Source: Oxyruncus cristatus
Lineage: Eukaryota; Chordata; Aves; Passeriformes; Cotingidae
Reading direction: 5' to 3'
NCBI GenBank assembly: GCA_013399855.1
Contig: VXAY01002459.1
Span: 163,224 to 227,223 of the forward strand
DNA: 64,000 bases
The position numbers were made by a program, and so were the translations under genes. The notes under the pieces were generated by a model. It made no database searches, had not been told where the DNA came from, and was given only the letters and a program-made list of their open reading frames with translations. This document shows, one piece after another, positions 24,481-37,200 of the stretch (positions are counted from its first letter, which is position 1; every line of letters begins with the position of its first letter).

Positions 24481-24730
24481 TCCTTTTTTTTTTTTTTTGA
24501 CAGGTGTGGTAGAGCCCCAGTGTTGAAATAACAGTTCCTTGCCTTCAGCTTGCCAAGCCTTGTGGTTTGAGCCAAGGGAAGGCACAGTCACCAAGCCACC
24601 AGCTTGGCTGAGTGTAGGGTTCAGCCATGCCCTGAGTTGAGTCACTTGGAGCTGTCTGGAACTGTCTGTGTCCGGCATAGAGCAGATCCAGCCACTCCTC
24701 ATAGAGGCCACCCAACAGCCCCAAATATTT
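24481..24730 (-). other. Unclassified block bounded by poly-T (possible retrocopy)
   Basis: A T run at 24483-24498 is followed by about 230 bases of higher GC content than the surroundings, including GAGCCCCAGTGTTGAAAT and CACAGTCACCAAGCCACC. Read on the minus strand the block ends in poly-A, as a retroposed transcript or SINE would. No AATAAA is seen just before the A run, and no target-site duplication is clear. The source is not recognised. Confidence 0.25.
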
Positions 24731-27700
24731 TTAAAATACACCTTGATGAAAAGAAAGTATTTTATTCCTAATGTAAGACATAAAAACCCCAATCTGGTTG
24801 TATTTCTTGAGGCTTTTTATCCTGATATAACATCTTGATTCATTATCAACCTCTCATCTGAAGAGGCTCTAGGATGCAAAACCACCACCAAGTCTTCAGG
24901 TATGCAGTAAAATTGCCCATTATTCTATCATTTTGTTGTATGGCTGAAAAGTTGATTGTGATTTTACAATTCTGGATTGGTTGTTTGCCTTTTAAACTCT
25001 TTTTGGTTTTCAGAAGTCATATTAATCATTTTATCCTTGCCTGTGACAAATAAATGCATATTTAATCTTCATGTATAAATAATGTGCTCTTCTGAATGTG
25101 CCAAACAAAATGTGATGAATGGTAGGGCCATTTTCAGTCTCTCCTTTAGATTTCCTTGTGATGCCAGTAGACAGAAGGAGAATTGAGTCTCAGTCCCTAG
25201 GGACGTGTTACCGTTGTAATAGAATTAATAGAGCTGATAAAATGAATAATTCATGATGCAGTATTTGTTGACAAAGCTTCTTAAAAGTCCAGTATAGATC
25301 AGGTAACCTGTGGTTAGGAAGTAGAAAACACTGCTCCACCTCCTACTTTTTGTTGTTGTTTTTTCCTTCTTTTAACTGCTGTTATTAATCATACACTAAT
25401 GAATAATAACTGTCCTTCTATGTCCTGCCCTCTAAAAAAATATAACTGAGGAGGGATTGTGGAGTAAAAATTAACAAACAAACAGAAGAAGATACACAGG
25501 AAAAACCTTTCATAAGAAAAACACCATGACTCTAATTGAACAGAGGGAATTAACTTTTCCCGGTAAGCTGGAATACACATACGTATGTTACATACTCTAG
25601 GAACTTCACATTTCGAGACCATTAGTAATACCTGAATGCTTTTTAACTGTTCCACCCCTATCTGCTCCCAGCACTTTGTATACAAACTACTTATCCACAA
25701 CTCAGGTGTATTTCAACCACAACATTAATTACCAGCCCATTTGGGTTCCTCAGGGTTGCAATTTCCACGTGGCTCTGTGCAGATGATAAACCCTCTTTGT
25801 TTCTCGCAAAAATTGCACCTCCCATAGAACCAAGAAAACTGACCATGGAGACTGAGGAAACGGCAAGTCACTGTTTTGTAAGGTTAGGATGCTCATCCCT
25901 ACCTCAGTTCAACAATGTTTGTCACTTCATATTGTCTACTTCATGCTATCTACTGATATTCTCCTCCTGGAGAACTACAGAATGCCGGTGAAAACACAAA
26001 ACAAAGCAAAGCCGTGTTTTAAGAAATGATCATAAAGGAATTTGGATATGAAACTGTCATAAGCAGGATGGACCACATGCCAGAATTACCATCTACAGTT
26101 AAAAGAACCCAGCTCTATTATAATTGCACTGCTGATTTTCCTTTGACTTTCTGTGGCAGCCTGCTGGTCATCAATCAAAGGGAAAGTCGACTTCCAGATA
26201 CCATTATAGATGAAATGACACTAAATGAGATAATCTTGGTTTTAAGTTGGTTTAATTTAAAAATACTTTGAAGACAACAGAACCTCAGAGATAATAAAGA
26301 AACTCTATTTAAATTATGCAGCATTTTAGATTAAATGCATTAGATACATGAAATTATTCTGAGCTGCATGCATTTAGTTAATATCTGAATGGGAGGACTA
26401 TACAATACTGGACCACTTCATCTGATTAGAAAAATTTACATTACAGAGTAGAGCTAATTAGAGACATGAAGGTGGAGTTATATCTCCCTTAAGCCATCTG
26501 GCCAATCTACGTGTGTTCTTAACATTTACTGTTCTGCTAGTTTATCCAAAGGAAGGTTAAAAAGGTAATTTAGTAGAATCCTCAGTAATTTGAAAGATTT
26601 CTAATGGAACAGGACACTTGAATTTACTAATGAAGTGCAAAGAAGTTCAGTGTCTAAAATTCAAACCTATATAAATTAAGACTGGGAAAACGAAACACAT
26701 AATCAACCATGAAGAGAAGAAACAACTGGAAGAGTTTGCAGGGATATGATGGTCACTTCTAGTCTTTATACTAGGATTGTATGCCTTTCTACAATAAATG
26801 CTTTGGCTCATGATTGTTAATTAATTCCTAGAAAACCAAAAGTTGAGACAGATTTGTTCTATACACAATATATGGAGTTTGATTAAAAATATAAAAATTC
26901 AAATACCTTGAAATATTAGTCGTAAGAAATAAGTTATTTCTAAATAGAAGTGGTGCAAAATATTGTAAAAAAGTTGAAAATATATTTGCCAACAATATTA
27001 CAAACATGTAGCCTTCTACCTCTTCTCCAGTGCTGAGAGACTGTTTGTATCTAGATCTGCTGCATTACCCTCCTGCTGTCCACCTCCGTGTACCCACAGC
27101 TGGGACCGAGTTTCTGCAAAGCCTGAGAATCAGGAATTTATTCCCTCTTCCCACTCTTGGAAACAAGTCTGATCTAATTTAGCTATGTTTTTGCTGACAG
27201 TCACATGGATCCTTGGGCATGATGGAGGTGAGTCATTAATTAAAATGAATTCAGTGTAGGTACAGTCACACAAGTACTTCTGCTGGTTCATATGTTATTT
27301 CTGTATCTCTTCTGACACACAGTGACCAAAACAGGGGCTATGAGACCACATGGGTTTAATTTTTTTTCCCTAGAGATTAGATAAGTACTAAAAAGTATAG
27401 AACTGCTGATATAAACTGTGTGAAAAACCCAAAGTATGACTGTATTTTTACTGGTGTATCATCCCAGCAGTGATATTGAACATTTTCTGCCCCTGTGTAC
27501 ATTTTGAAGCACTATAATATTCATAGATTTTATCCTTTAAATGCAATTTTATAACTGCTTGCAAACAGTATGTAGTAATTTCTTTTTTTTTTTTTTTTCA
27601 AAATAATATTCTTGTAGCTTCAGTGGTTTACATTATTGGTTTTTAAGAATGATGTTTCTAGATGAAAACTTTTGATGTTAACATTATTGCTCCATTGATA

Positions 27701-28266
27701 AAAGTGATAACACATAAATAAACACTGGCAGAATTAAGGCAAATAGCTTAAAATTGATATTAAGGTCTCAGTCCTGAACATGATGAGAAACATACTTGAT
27801 GATGATTGCCCAATCTCTACTGTTTTCAAGTGCATAAAAGCTCATGATCAATAAGAAAAAAATAATTAAAGAAAAACCACTAATTTTTTAAAGATCTGTG
27901 CTACTATACAAATTCATTGTCATTTTGTGGAAGTACCACAGCAGAATTCAGTTCCAAGATTACTTTCTGTTTCCTTTCTATGTTTTTGTATTTTAACTGT
28001 GAACTTGTTCGAAGTTCCTTATTTAGGTTGTAAGCTCTTTGGATTTAGAACAACAATGAACCAATGATCATCATTAAGTGCCACCATTTAGTTGTCATCA
28101 TCAGATAATAATGTAATATAATGGTATTGCCATTTGAGGAACTTTGTTTTGTAAAAATGACACTGTGCAGGAAAAAAAAGGAAAGTACAGCCTATGATGT
28201 AAATAATTGTTAAAATGATATTGCACATGCAAAGAAAATGCCTATGAAATATTATGATTATGCAAT
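24731..28266. other. AT-rich unique DNA, no gene seen
   Basis: No defensible gene. A T run lies at 27583-27598. The stretch at 27000-27180 is moderately GC-richer but unclassified. Two short open frames (25797-25991 and 26026-26271) have no recognised domain. Confidence 0.5.
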
Positions 28267-28464
28267 ATTTCTTTACTGAAAGGGTTGTCAAGAATTGGAA
28301 TAGAATGTCCAGGGAAGTGGTGGAGTCACCATCCCTGGAAGTGTTCAGGAAGTGACTGAATGTGGCACTTAGTGCTGTGGTTTAGTTAACAAGGTGGTGT
28401 TCAGTCAAAGGTTGGACCCAACGACCTTGGAGGTCTTTCCCAACTTTAATGATTCTGTGATTCT
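28267..28464 (+). mobile_element. CR1 LINE, short 3' end
   Basis: Starts at TTTCTTTACTGAAAGGGTTG, contains AATAGAATGTCCAGGGAAGT and CATCCCTGGAAGTGTTCAGG, and ends with TTGGACCCAACGACCTTGGA, CTTTCCCAACTTTAATGATT and a single terminal unit. Strongly 5'-truncated and without coding capacity. Confidence 0.93.
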
Positions 28465-31456
28465 AAGAATATTTAGCATGGCAGCACGACCTGCAGCTCT
28501 GCCATTCTATCTGTTTTTACAGGTCTCCCAGCAAGGAAGAGTCTATCTTACATTGTCATGGATGCATTTGGTATGATCAATTTGAAACTTTGTCTTTCAA
28601 ACTCATGTTCAACCTAAATCTCTCTTGATAATTTCACAGCGAGAACTTCTTGTCCTATCTTCTGCAGACTTGAAGAAAAGATCATTCTTTTCCTTTTTTC
28701 CACTAGTTTTTAAAGTATTTGGATAGTGTCTTCCTCATCATCCTCTTCTGAAGAGTAGGGAAAACAATTTTCTCAGCATTTCTGAGTGGGTTTCTGTAAT
28801 TTGCATGAATATTCTGAGTAAGAAACTGCCTTCACACACCTTGTGATTCTTGCCAAAAACCTTGTGCCTGCCAAAGGAGATTCTTTCCAGTGTTGTAGTA
28901 TCTGTCTTTAAACAGCTCTTGCAGCTTGGTGGAAAGCACGTACTCCAGCTCTGAATCCTATTTTTAGTTATAACCATTATAATTCATCACCCATTGCTCT
29001 TGTAGGAACAACACCACTAACCTTTCTCAAATAACTTTGGGACCAGGATAACGATGTGGCTTTTAAAAGAAAGGTAGGTCGAGTTTATTCTCTCAGAGAA
29101 AACATTTGATTAAGCATTTTGTAAGCTGAGGAACAAAAAGCAACAAAATGTGTTATCAGTTAAGTCCTGGAGCTTATCTCTGTCACCAGGTGTTACTGGA
29201 GAACCTCAACAGTTGCTGCTGCCCTCAAATGAGTGTCTTATAGAATTCTCAGCCTGAGACACTGCCTCTGCTCTGCATGTAGACTCTCATTTTCCCTCCT
29301 GAGATACCTGGTGAATATAGCAGCAATTTTTTTCTGAACAGTTTCATCACTATTATGGAAAAATGTCTTTTTGTCAAAATATATCGTATATCAGGTTTCT
29401 TTGCAAGGCAAACATGGAAAGAAACGTTAGTCTTTAGGACAAACTTACAGAATACTTTTCCTTCATAATTGTCCTTGTGCAGTGTAGAACCAAACCTGAC
29501 TTTTTTTGAAGTTCAGAAATGCTGTTTTATGCTATTATAATGTGGGGGACTAGAAGTTGTCTTGCTCTTGGGCTGTTCATTTGCAAAGTTCCCCTTTCAC
29601 CACCCTTTTTCCTCATGACAGAGGTGTGTCACTTGTCATCTCTCCTAAGTGACACAAGTGAACCTCCTCACAGGGGATGTGAGATAGGGGATTATCCATC
29701 ACCTTTCGTGGCAGAGCCAAAGTAGAAGATTCAGGGCTCAGTACCGAGTGAAGAACAGTAGACAAGGTAACAGTGACAGCTGTGATTTGGGAGTGTGAGA
29801 AGTGGCACTCAGGAGCACAAAAAGCATTGACAGCCTGTGAGGCTCTCTGCAGGAGCCCACCACTTCCCTGGAGCACGGCAGGAGATGCTGTCAGTCAAGC
29901 TACCTGAAAATCTTATCCCTCTTAGATCCTGAACATTGTCAAAGCTGGATTTTCTTAGTCTGATCTATATCAGAGGGTAGGACCTGAAATGTTGATAGCC
30001 ATACCTGGCAGGACACATACCTGTGTCCTTCTTGGACACAGTAGGTTCAATGGGCATGGGAGAATTAAGCTTTTTTGTCTGAAGACAGCAAGCAAATCAA
30101 ATCTGGTAGGTTTAAATTTAAGCTTAAAATTCATATTTAAGACATCAGATGCCCTATCTGAGTTTAAAGGTCTCTTTGGACTAAGTACATAAAACCTCAT
30201 CATCTGCTTTTTTGGCACTGACAAACCAACCTTTACATTTAATTTTTTTTTTCCCTTTAAGTTTATTGTTTGTGCTTTGCCCTGGAGATCACAGATGTAT
30301 GAGGTATTTCATCAGAGGAATCACCCTGAAATATCTAAAAATCTTTACTTCCTCTCCCAAAAACTGCTGCTACTGTAAGAACATTTCTTGTTATACTATT
30401 GCTTTAGGCTTTTAGTTTATTTTTAGGAAGATATTATATGGCTGTTACTCACTCTCTGTTTCTGAATTAGATGCAACCTAAAAGACATGCCTTTTTAAAA
30501 GCTTTTTTAGCTTTTGTTGATATGCAAGGCATGCATAACTGTAATGAAAATAATGACTGTGTTCATAATTTGTGCTAATAATTGACTATGGTTGAGTCAT
30601 TTGACTGAAGAACTCTCCTTCTGGAGACAGAGAAAAATGACTTGGACATTTGTTTAAAAGAGTAAAATACAGTTAGGCTGCCATTTCTTTATATCTAAGG
30701 TTTATATTTTGATTTTGCTTATCTCTTCCTTTTCTGCAATTGTTAGACTTCCTTACCAAATCCTGTAGTAGGACACAGTGGGAACAACGTGGGAAGAAGT
30801 AAGCAAGGTGACAACTTTAATAACATTTGTGTCACATTTTCTAAAGCTCCCAGTCTCAAAGCATGGGCTGTCATCTCCAAATTGTTTTTGCCAGCCTGAA
30901 AGCACAGATGATGAAAAACGCAACAATTTTACTCTAAATTACTACTTTAAAATCAGGTCATCTCAACCATGTGTACAAATTGATATTTGACACCATTCTC
31001 AACAAGTCTGATAAATAAGTAAATAGCATTCCCATCGTTAAATTATACATTTACAATCCTGGTCCTTCCTTAAGGAGTCCATTTTCTTGTGACTCCTCAC
31101 AAAAAAAACCCCTCTTTTATTAACACGATGCTTTTCTTCAGTCTTACTCTAGCCCTGCAATCCTTATTCAGGCACATTCCAATGGTATCTAAAGGACATT
31201 GTGTATTTCCGTGAAGAAAGTGTTGCTTTCATGTATCTATATAAGGAAAATGAGACTTTTTGTACAACCCAGACTTGTCTAATGAAATACCTAAACATCT
31301 TTCATTTCAATAATTGTTCAGCTTTAGTTAAAATTCTGGCCAGCATGATTCCTGGAAAATGTTCATGGAATAACAGTGTTTCCTCTTAGGGTCCAAGGTA
31401 TATAGCCACATTATTTATTTTATAAGGGAACAGTCTGTTCTATTCTTTGACAAGTT
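28465..31456. other. AT-rich unique DNA, no gene seen
   Basis: No recognised gene or mobile element. A self-complementary trio lies at 30011-30040 (listed in findings). The stretch at 29740-29900 is GC-richer and unclassified. Confidence 0.5.
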
Positions 31457-31702
31457 ATAGAATCATAGAATGGTCTGGGTTGGAAGGGACCTCAAAGATT
31501 ATCTGGTTCCAACCCCCCGCCATGGGCAGGGACACCTTCCACTTGATCAGGTTGCTCAAAGCTCCATCCAACCTGGCCTTGAGCACTTCCAGGGGTGGGG
31601 CAACCACAGCTGCTCTGGGCACCCTGTTCCAGTGCTTCACCACCCTCACAGTAATGAATTTTTTCCTAATATCCAATTTAAACCCACTCTCTTTCAATAC
31701 GA
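31457..31702 (-). mobile_element. CR1 LINE, 3' end, reverse orientation
   Basis: The plus strand begins with the reverse-complement tail ATAGAATCATAGAATGG, then GGGTTGGAAGGGACCTCAAA, GCCATGGGCAGGGACACCTT, TCCAACCTGGCCTTGAGCAC and CCAGTGCTTCACCACCCTCA. It stops at CTCTCTTTCAATACGAC. The minus-strand frame at 31455-31715 is a remnant of the ORF2 C-terminus (LDIRKKF, VVKHWNRVP) and is damaged by truncation. Good conservation makes it one of the younger copies. Confidence 0.95.
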
Positions 31703-34097
31703 CATAATAGGACATGGTATGATACTGCCTGCATTCTAAAAAAATGACTCATGAACAACACACATTCAACCTGCCCAGACTGTGTTGTGATTTACACAAA
31801 GCAATTTAATTTTGAACAAACTCAGAACACAAATCTAATCAAAGTTTCTGTGATGGTATTTCTGACCTATTTTTCCGTGTTTTCATTTAACTTAAATAAT
31901 TAATATAGTAAAAAAAAAAATATAAAGAACAGTCAGCCTTTTAAATGCTTGGCTTGTGTCTGTTGTCTTGCTCTAGGCACCAGCTGAAAAATTAAAGCAC
32001 AGGGTCTTCTGAGGAATCTGGGTTTGTAATGATTTCTGTGCATAGTTAATGTGAGTTTACAGAGGATATTGAAATCCCTTCAGAACCTGGTCTGCTAAAA
32101 CAAAGGTAGAAAAAATTAGGAATCTTTACCAGTTAGAGGCCTACTAAAAAGTATACGTCTTCTTCTCTAAAATAATGTGAAAGCTACTTGGGAATATTCT
32201 CAATTCAACTAAACCACAATGTCTGTGATTTTTTTTTTTTTTTGCATGTTTGTTTTTGTTTTCTACATTTGTATTAGTCTGTGCCAGCAACCCTGCAACT
32301 AAGATTAGTTTTCATATATGAATGTAAGCTTTTGAATGAACATTAATTTGAATGAACCTTCTGAACATATGAATGTATCTTTTGAAGACTGTTACATTTT
32401 AGAAGAGCAGAAAATGTGGCTGGAGAATAACAGGGCTGGAGGGAAAAGAATAGCCACTTACCAATTTTCACTTGAATAACAATGTCAGGATGGATCCCTC
32501 TATGTTAACCTTCTTTCTCTGTAGGTAAAGTCCCTATGAAATTTATTACAGAAACTACAATTTTTGCAGGAGGAGGTCTTTACGGATCTAAAGATCCATA
32601 GTGTAAAATCACAAAATGCTGTGGTGTCCTATTTTAGGATATGTATTTCATCCTGGCCAAATATTCCCCAGAGGAAGTACATTGTTGAATTTAAGAAAAA
32701 GTATGAGTTTGGCTCAAGTTGTTTTGTTAACCAGGTTTTTTACTTTCTGGATCATCTGTTGCCCTTAGTGTGACTTAAGATTCTCTTAACTGATCAATGT
32801 TTATGTGTAGCTGTTACTCAGCAGATGTCTTGGACTGTAAGATCCCCCCTGAGTACAGTATTTGTTTGCATGTGCAACCATTCCCAATTGCAGAAGTAAA
32901 CTTGCTCTGAAATATGAGACAAATTAACACAAACTCCACCTGTGCTTACTAAAAAAAACATTGCACTTGTTCCTTATGGAACGTTAAAATCAAGCCAAAG
33001 ACACAAAGAAAGATGAGTGACAAATAAGATTATTTTTGCAGTCAATATTTCAGAAAGCTATATTTATAAGGAATAAGACATTGGGTGTCTTTCTCAATTT
33101 TAAAGTCTTCTACATTTATTTTATTAGAAAAAAAGCTACACCCATGAAGGAAAAAGCCAACAATATGAGCATGAGGGATAAGTCTTGTGAGTAGAGGTTT
33201 TACAGAACAAAGGATCTTCAGTTCTTCTCTTCTGCAAGTCCCAGAGAAATATGTACTAACTTGAAATCTCATTAAGGTATTTAATTCTGTGTTTCTTCAG
33301 CATTTATCAGCCTTCAAAAAGAAATTAATTATTTGAGAGATTTTTTTTTTTGCATCCCAGTTGAAAGAAAATGATATATCTTCTTCCACTAAATGAAAGA
33401 AATGGAGAACTACAACTAATTCACTGTATTGTAATTGATTTATGAGGTTCTAATTTCATGTAAACACAAAATATGAGGAGGTGAGAAACCTAGGTAGTTT
33501 TCCAACTATTATTCATCTGGTTAAACTAATTGACCATGAATTTGTTGGTAGTTGAGCTTTGAAGTGGTACAAAACCAGAGCACAGGTACATATTATTTTA
33601 ATGAACACTGATGTGTGAAATGAATCATATCTTTGTGAACAAGATAATAGTGGATTATGTCCCAGTCATGGTTAAGAGAAGCTACAGAAAACACACTGGA
33701 TGTAGTTTTCAAAAGCTGGTAAGGGTTTGTCAGTTTGATAATTCTATGTGGAAACTGTAAAATGAAGAAATTCTACAAGAGCTCACTAATCAGGCATAAC
33801 AAGTACAGTTTCAACACAATATTCATGCACTCTTTTGTGAACACAGGGCAAGTCTTTGACTGACTTATGTTTGTTTTCAATAATTGCATCAGCCAGTTCT
33901 TTCTCTGATATATGTTTACACTAATAAAATTTTCTTGAACATATGGAAACAGGATAGAAATAACTAAATGAAAAAAGGAGGAATATTGTAGCTTTACTTG
34001 GAGATTTTTACATTTTTAAAAAATATTTGCTTATTAATCCTGGTAATTTCTTTTGGGAATGTTCAACATTAAAAAATGAAACTTTTGCTTTACATTC
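31703..34097. other. AT-rich unique DNA, no gene seen
   Basis: It includes an A run at 31910-31920 and T runs at 32229-32243 and 33342-33351. No gene or mobile element recognised. Confidence 0.5.
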
Positions 34098-34245
34098 GTA
34101 GAATCGCGTAATTATAGAAACATAGACTATTCTGACTTGTAAGGGACTCACAAGGATCAATGGGTCAAGCTCCTGGCCCTGCACAGAACAGCCCCAATAA
34201 TCACACCATTTGCATTCCTGGCTGTCAAGGCACACTTCTGACTCA
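34098..34245 (-). mobile_element. CR1 LINE tail, reverse orientation (CCTTGTGGG type)
   Basis: Reverse-complement CR1 of the subfamily with a GATCCTTGTGGGT tail: AAGGGACTCACAAGGATCAA, GCTCCTGGCCCTGCACAGAA, CAGCCCCAATAATCACACC, GCATTCCTGGCTGTCAAGG. The terminal octamers are much decayed (GTAGAATCGCGTAATTATAG). It is the same subfamily as the plus-strand copy at 49.2 kb. Confidence 0.85.
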
Positions 34246-37200
34246 TTGTTACTAATGTTGCCTGAAAATAATTACAATACAGGAATAGAAATCAGAGACA
34301 CTCAATTCATTTGTTTTTGTTAGTTTTTAGTTTGGCTCTTTACTCAGTTTGTTCAGTGAGGTAATGCCTTAGACTTTAAATTGGCAACCTTCCTCTTTAA
34401 AATTATACTTCTGAAAACATTCCTGATCATATTCATCCTGTGATGCTTTGTAAAAGAGCACAGATTTAGACAAGCTTTTGAAAATTGAAATAGGAAAAGC
34501 TCCCCTCCTGTCTATGCCCAGGGAAAGACTGCATACTTAGCTTATCTATTGACAGGCACGATAAACAAATCTCCCCCCAACTGTTCTATGTGAAGCTCTG
34601 TTTTATTCTTGAAAAATTAATTATGTTAGATATTGAGAGCACTAACTTTTAAATAAAATATTAGGTACAGGCAAACTATTGGAACATACCTGGTTACAAG
34701 TGGATTTTTATGAATGCTTAGGATTGATATAGTTTAATTTCTTCTACTGTCACACCCTCTTAAAATGATTATTTTCAAGCATTCACTCTTATGCTAGTCA
34801 TGACCTACTTTCTGTTAAGAATGAGTACTTTGGGTATAAATATCTGGTGCCTATTTCACAAGCCTTATTCTCATAGAATAACAGATGTTATCTAGATACT
34901 TTCAGTAAAGCTTTTCGACTTTGCTTCACTCTGCCTAGGTGAATAAAAGGTTTTATTATATATCTCAGGGAGACAAGTGAGAGTGGGGAGGAAGGACTTT
35001 TTAGGGAATTCATACTGTTCTTGGATGAGATAAATATTCTTCATTGTTTTTCTTCATTGAATCATTAAATATCTTCTGTGCTGCAGTGGAAGAAAAGAAA
35101 CTAACAGAATCATCAGTGTGCTGCACAGAGTATGAATGAGAAAGCAAAGAATAAAACCTTAGCAACTGATACCACATGGATGTGAAACACATGGAGGAAC
35201 TTGCAATCACTCTTATTAGTAAGGAAATAGAGAAGTCTTGCCATTTGAACCAATGTCTGGATGTCATATCCATGTACACGTTGTAAGACAGAGATGTGAA
35301 AGGGTTGAGCCTAAGATGATGGGCAGAGACATAATCACTGAGAATAGTATAGAGGGCTGGCACTTTGTTCTGCCAGTTGCTGTTTAAATATATAGCACTT
35401 TTATTGTCCCAAGACCTGCTGGCCTGCTCTAGTCTGGGCACAAGTTTTCAGTTAACCAAGCTGAGAATAAGATTTGATGGATATAGATAAGTGAAATTTC
35501 CATGTAGAAAGTTCAGCAGGTTTGAGAGAAATCAAACAGGCCTTCTGAAGCTGTGCCATTTTTTTAATTTCTGAATTTTCCGGCTTTGTTTTCCTCTTCT
35601 CTGGTCTGGCTTCTCTCCTTGGAGACTCTCCTGGCTGCCTTTGTTCACACTCTGGCGCCACTTCCATTGAACACCTCTGCTGAAAGTGCATTTCTACTTC
35701 TTGAGTGTGCTTGGTATCAGCTACAGATTCTCCTCTCCTGTCTGATGCCTTCAGACACTGTCTCCTCTCACACTCTCTTCTTGGATGCTTTTTCTGGGCT
35801 TGGAGCACAGCCACAAATCAAGCCTACAGCGAGATAATGTCCGTGAATAATAAAGGAGGTTGCAGCATGACCTAAAGCATATTGAATAATACCTTTGGAT
35901 CAGAAGTTCCTCCTGGATTACAACTGCTTTAACAGTAGACTGATTTTCTGAATAAGCAGGAACTGCCCTTAGCAAGACCCAATACTGGGTAAATAGCAAT
36001 TGTAATTTTGTCTGGATTTTTATCAGGTGAATTTTAATTTAGTTTCTTTAGCTTTTTGGTCCTCAAAGCACCAATCAATGATGATTTAGAAACACTAAGG
36101 TGAATGTAGATGAGGACCAAAAAAAAGGGCATATAATAACAAAGCCATGCATTAGCCCAATTCAAACTAGTTTATATTTTTCAGTGTAGAGGGATTGCTG
36201 GTTAGAGAGTTGTTTGAAGAGGTGCTACATTTTTTAGTTCACAGCAAAAAAAAGTACTGTGAGAGCTGTGACTTCTCTTCTAAGAAAGAAGATTTAAGAA
36301 ACATACAGAGAGTGGCACATTTGATCTATTCACCAAAACTGCAAACACGTAAATCTCTTGGCACATATTTTCCAGAGGGTTTTTTGATTGAGGCAGTTAC
36401 ATAATTTCAAACAGAGATGAGAGAATTTCTGAACTGCAAGAAAGCTTTATTTCTGTATTATTTTAAATCCATGGATGATCTGTGAGAATAAAAGGAAATG
36501 TACTCTTCAAAAGAGTATCTATTTGATGAATTTATTACTGAAAAGGAAAAAAACTTTTTTTAATACCATTTGATATTATAGCAGAATAACTTGTAGACAA
36601 ATTTTCTGTTTCCTTAATTGATGAGAGCTATGATTTTTTTTATTTCTTTTTTTTTATTTTATTTGAAATGAGGAGTGGATCTGTGAAACTATTGATCTTA
36701 AACCTTAACTTAGCTTGCTGTAGTTGTGTTAGTGAGATACTAGGCAAAGATCACAAGGAAAACTGTTCCTTTAAACAGTGACACAAAGGTTATAAAGAAA
36801 TTACAAGCATCTTTGAAGCTTTTTTGACATATAGTCCTGTGCTTCTTTCTGTCACTGCTGTCTAATACTAGATAGTATATTGTTCTTCACTCGCCATTTT
36901 TATACCCCTTCTCACTGTGTTTTTTACCTGATGACTTAAAGCCCACTTTTGTGCATCTTCAAACGGAGAGAGCTAAAACACAGGACACAAATATTTCTTG
37001 TACTTTTCTCTGGTTTCACAGTGTGTGAAATACAGTGGGTTTTGTTCTCTCCCTCCCCCTCTTTCGAAGCACTACAATTTCAGCAGTTAAGGAAAAATAC
37101 TTGCAAGTAAAACCTCTTCAGCAACGGACAAGTTTTCCCTACTCATTCCATGACAATAGTGGGACTGTGTGGGCTTAGCTCAGAGTGCACCATACGTGTA

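Noticed and set aside
24475..24792. 105-codon minus-strand open frame ending in lysine codons
   Set aside because: The lysines come from the poly-T tract read in reverse; no protein family recognised. The block itself is kept as a low-confidence retrocopy candidate.
35010..35441. 143-codon minus-strand open frame
   Set aside because: No recognised domain, low-complexity start, and possible LTR-like signals in the same stretch; not supportable as a gene.
35653..35659. TGGCGCC resembling the start of a lysine-tRNA primer binding site
   Set aside because: Only seven bases match; the following bases do not continue the tRNA complement, and no LTR end precedes it.
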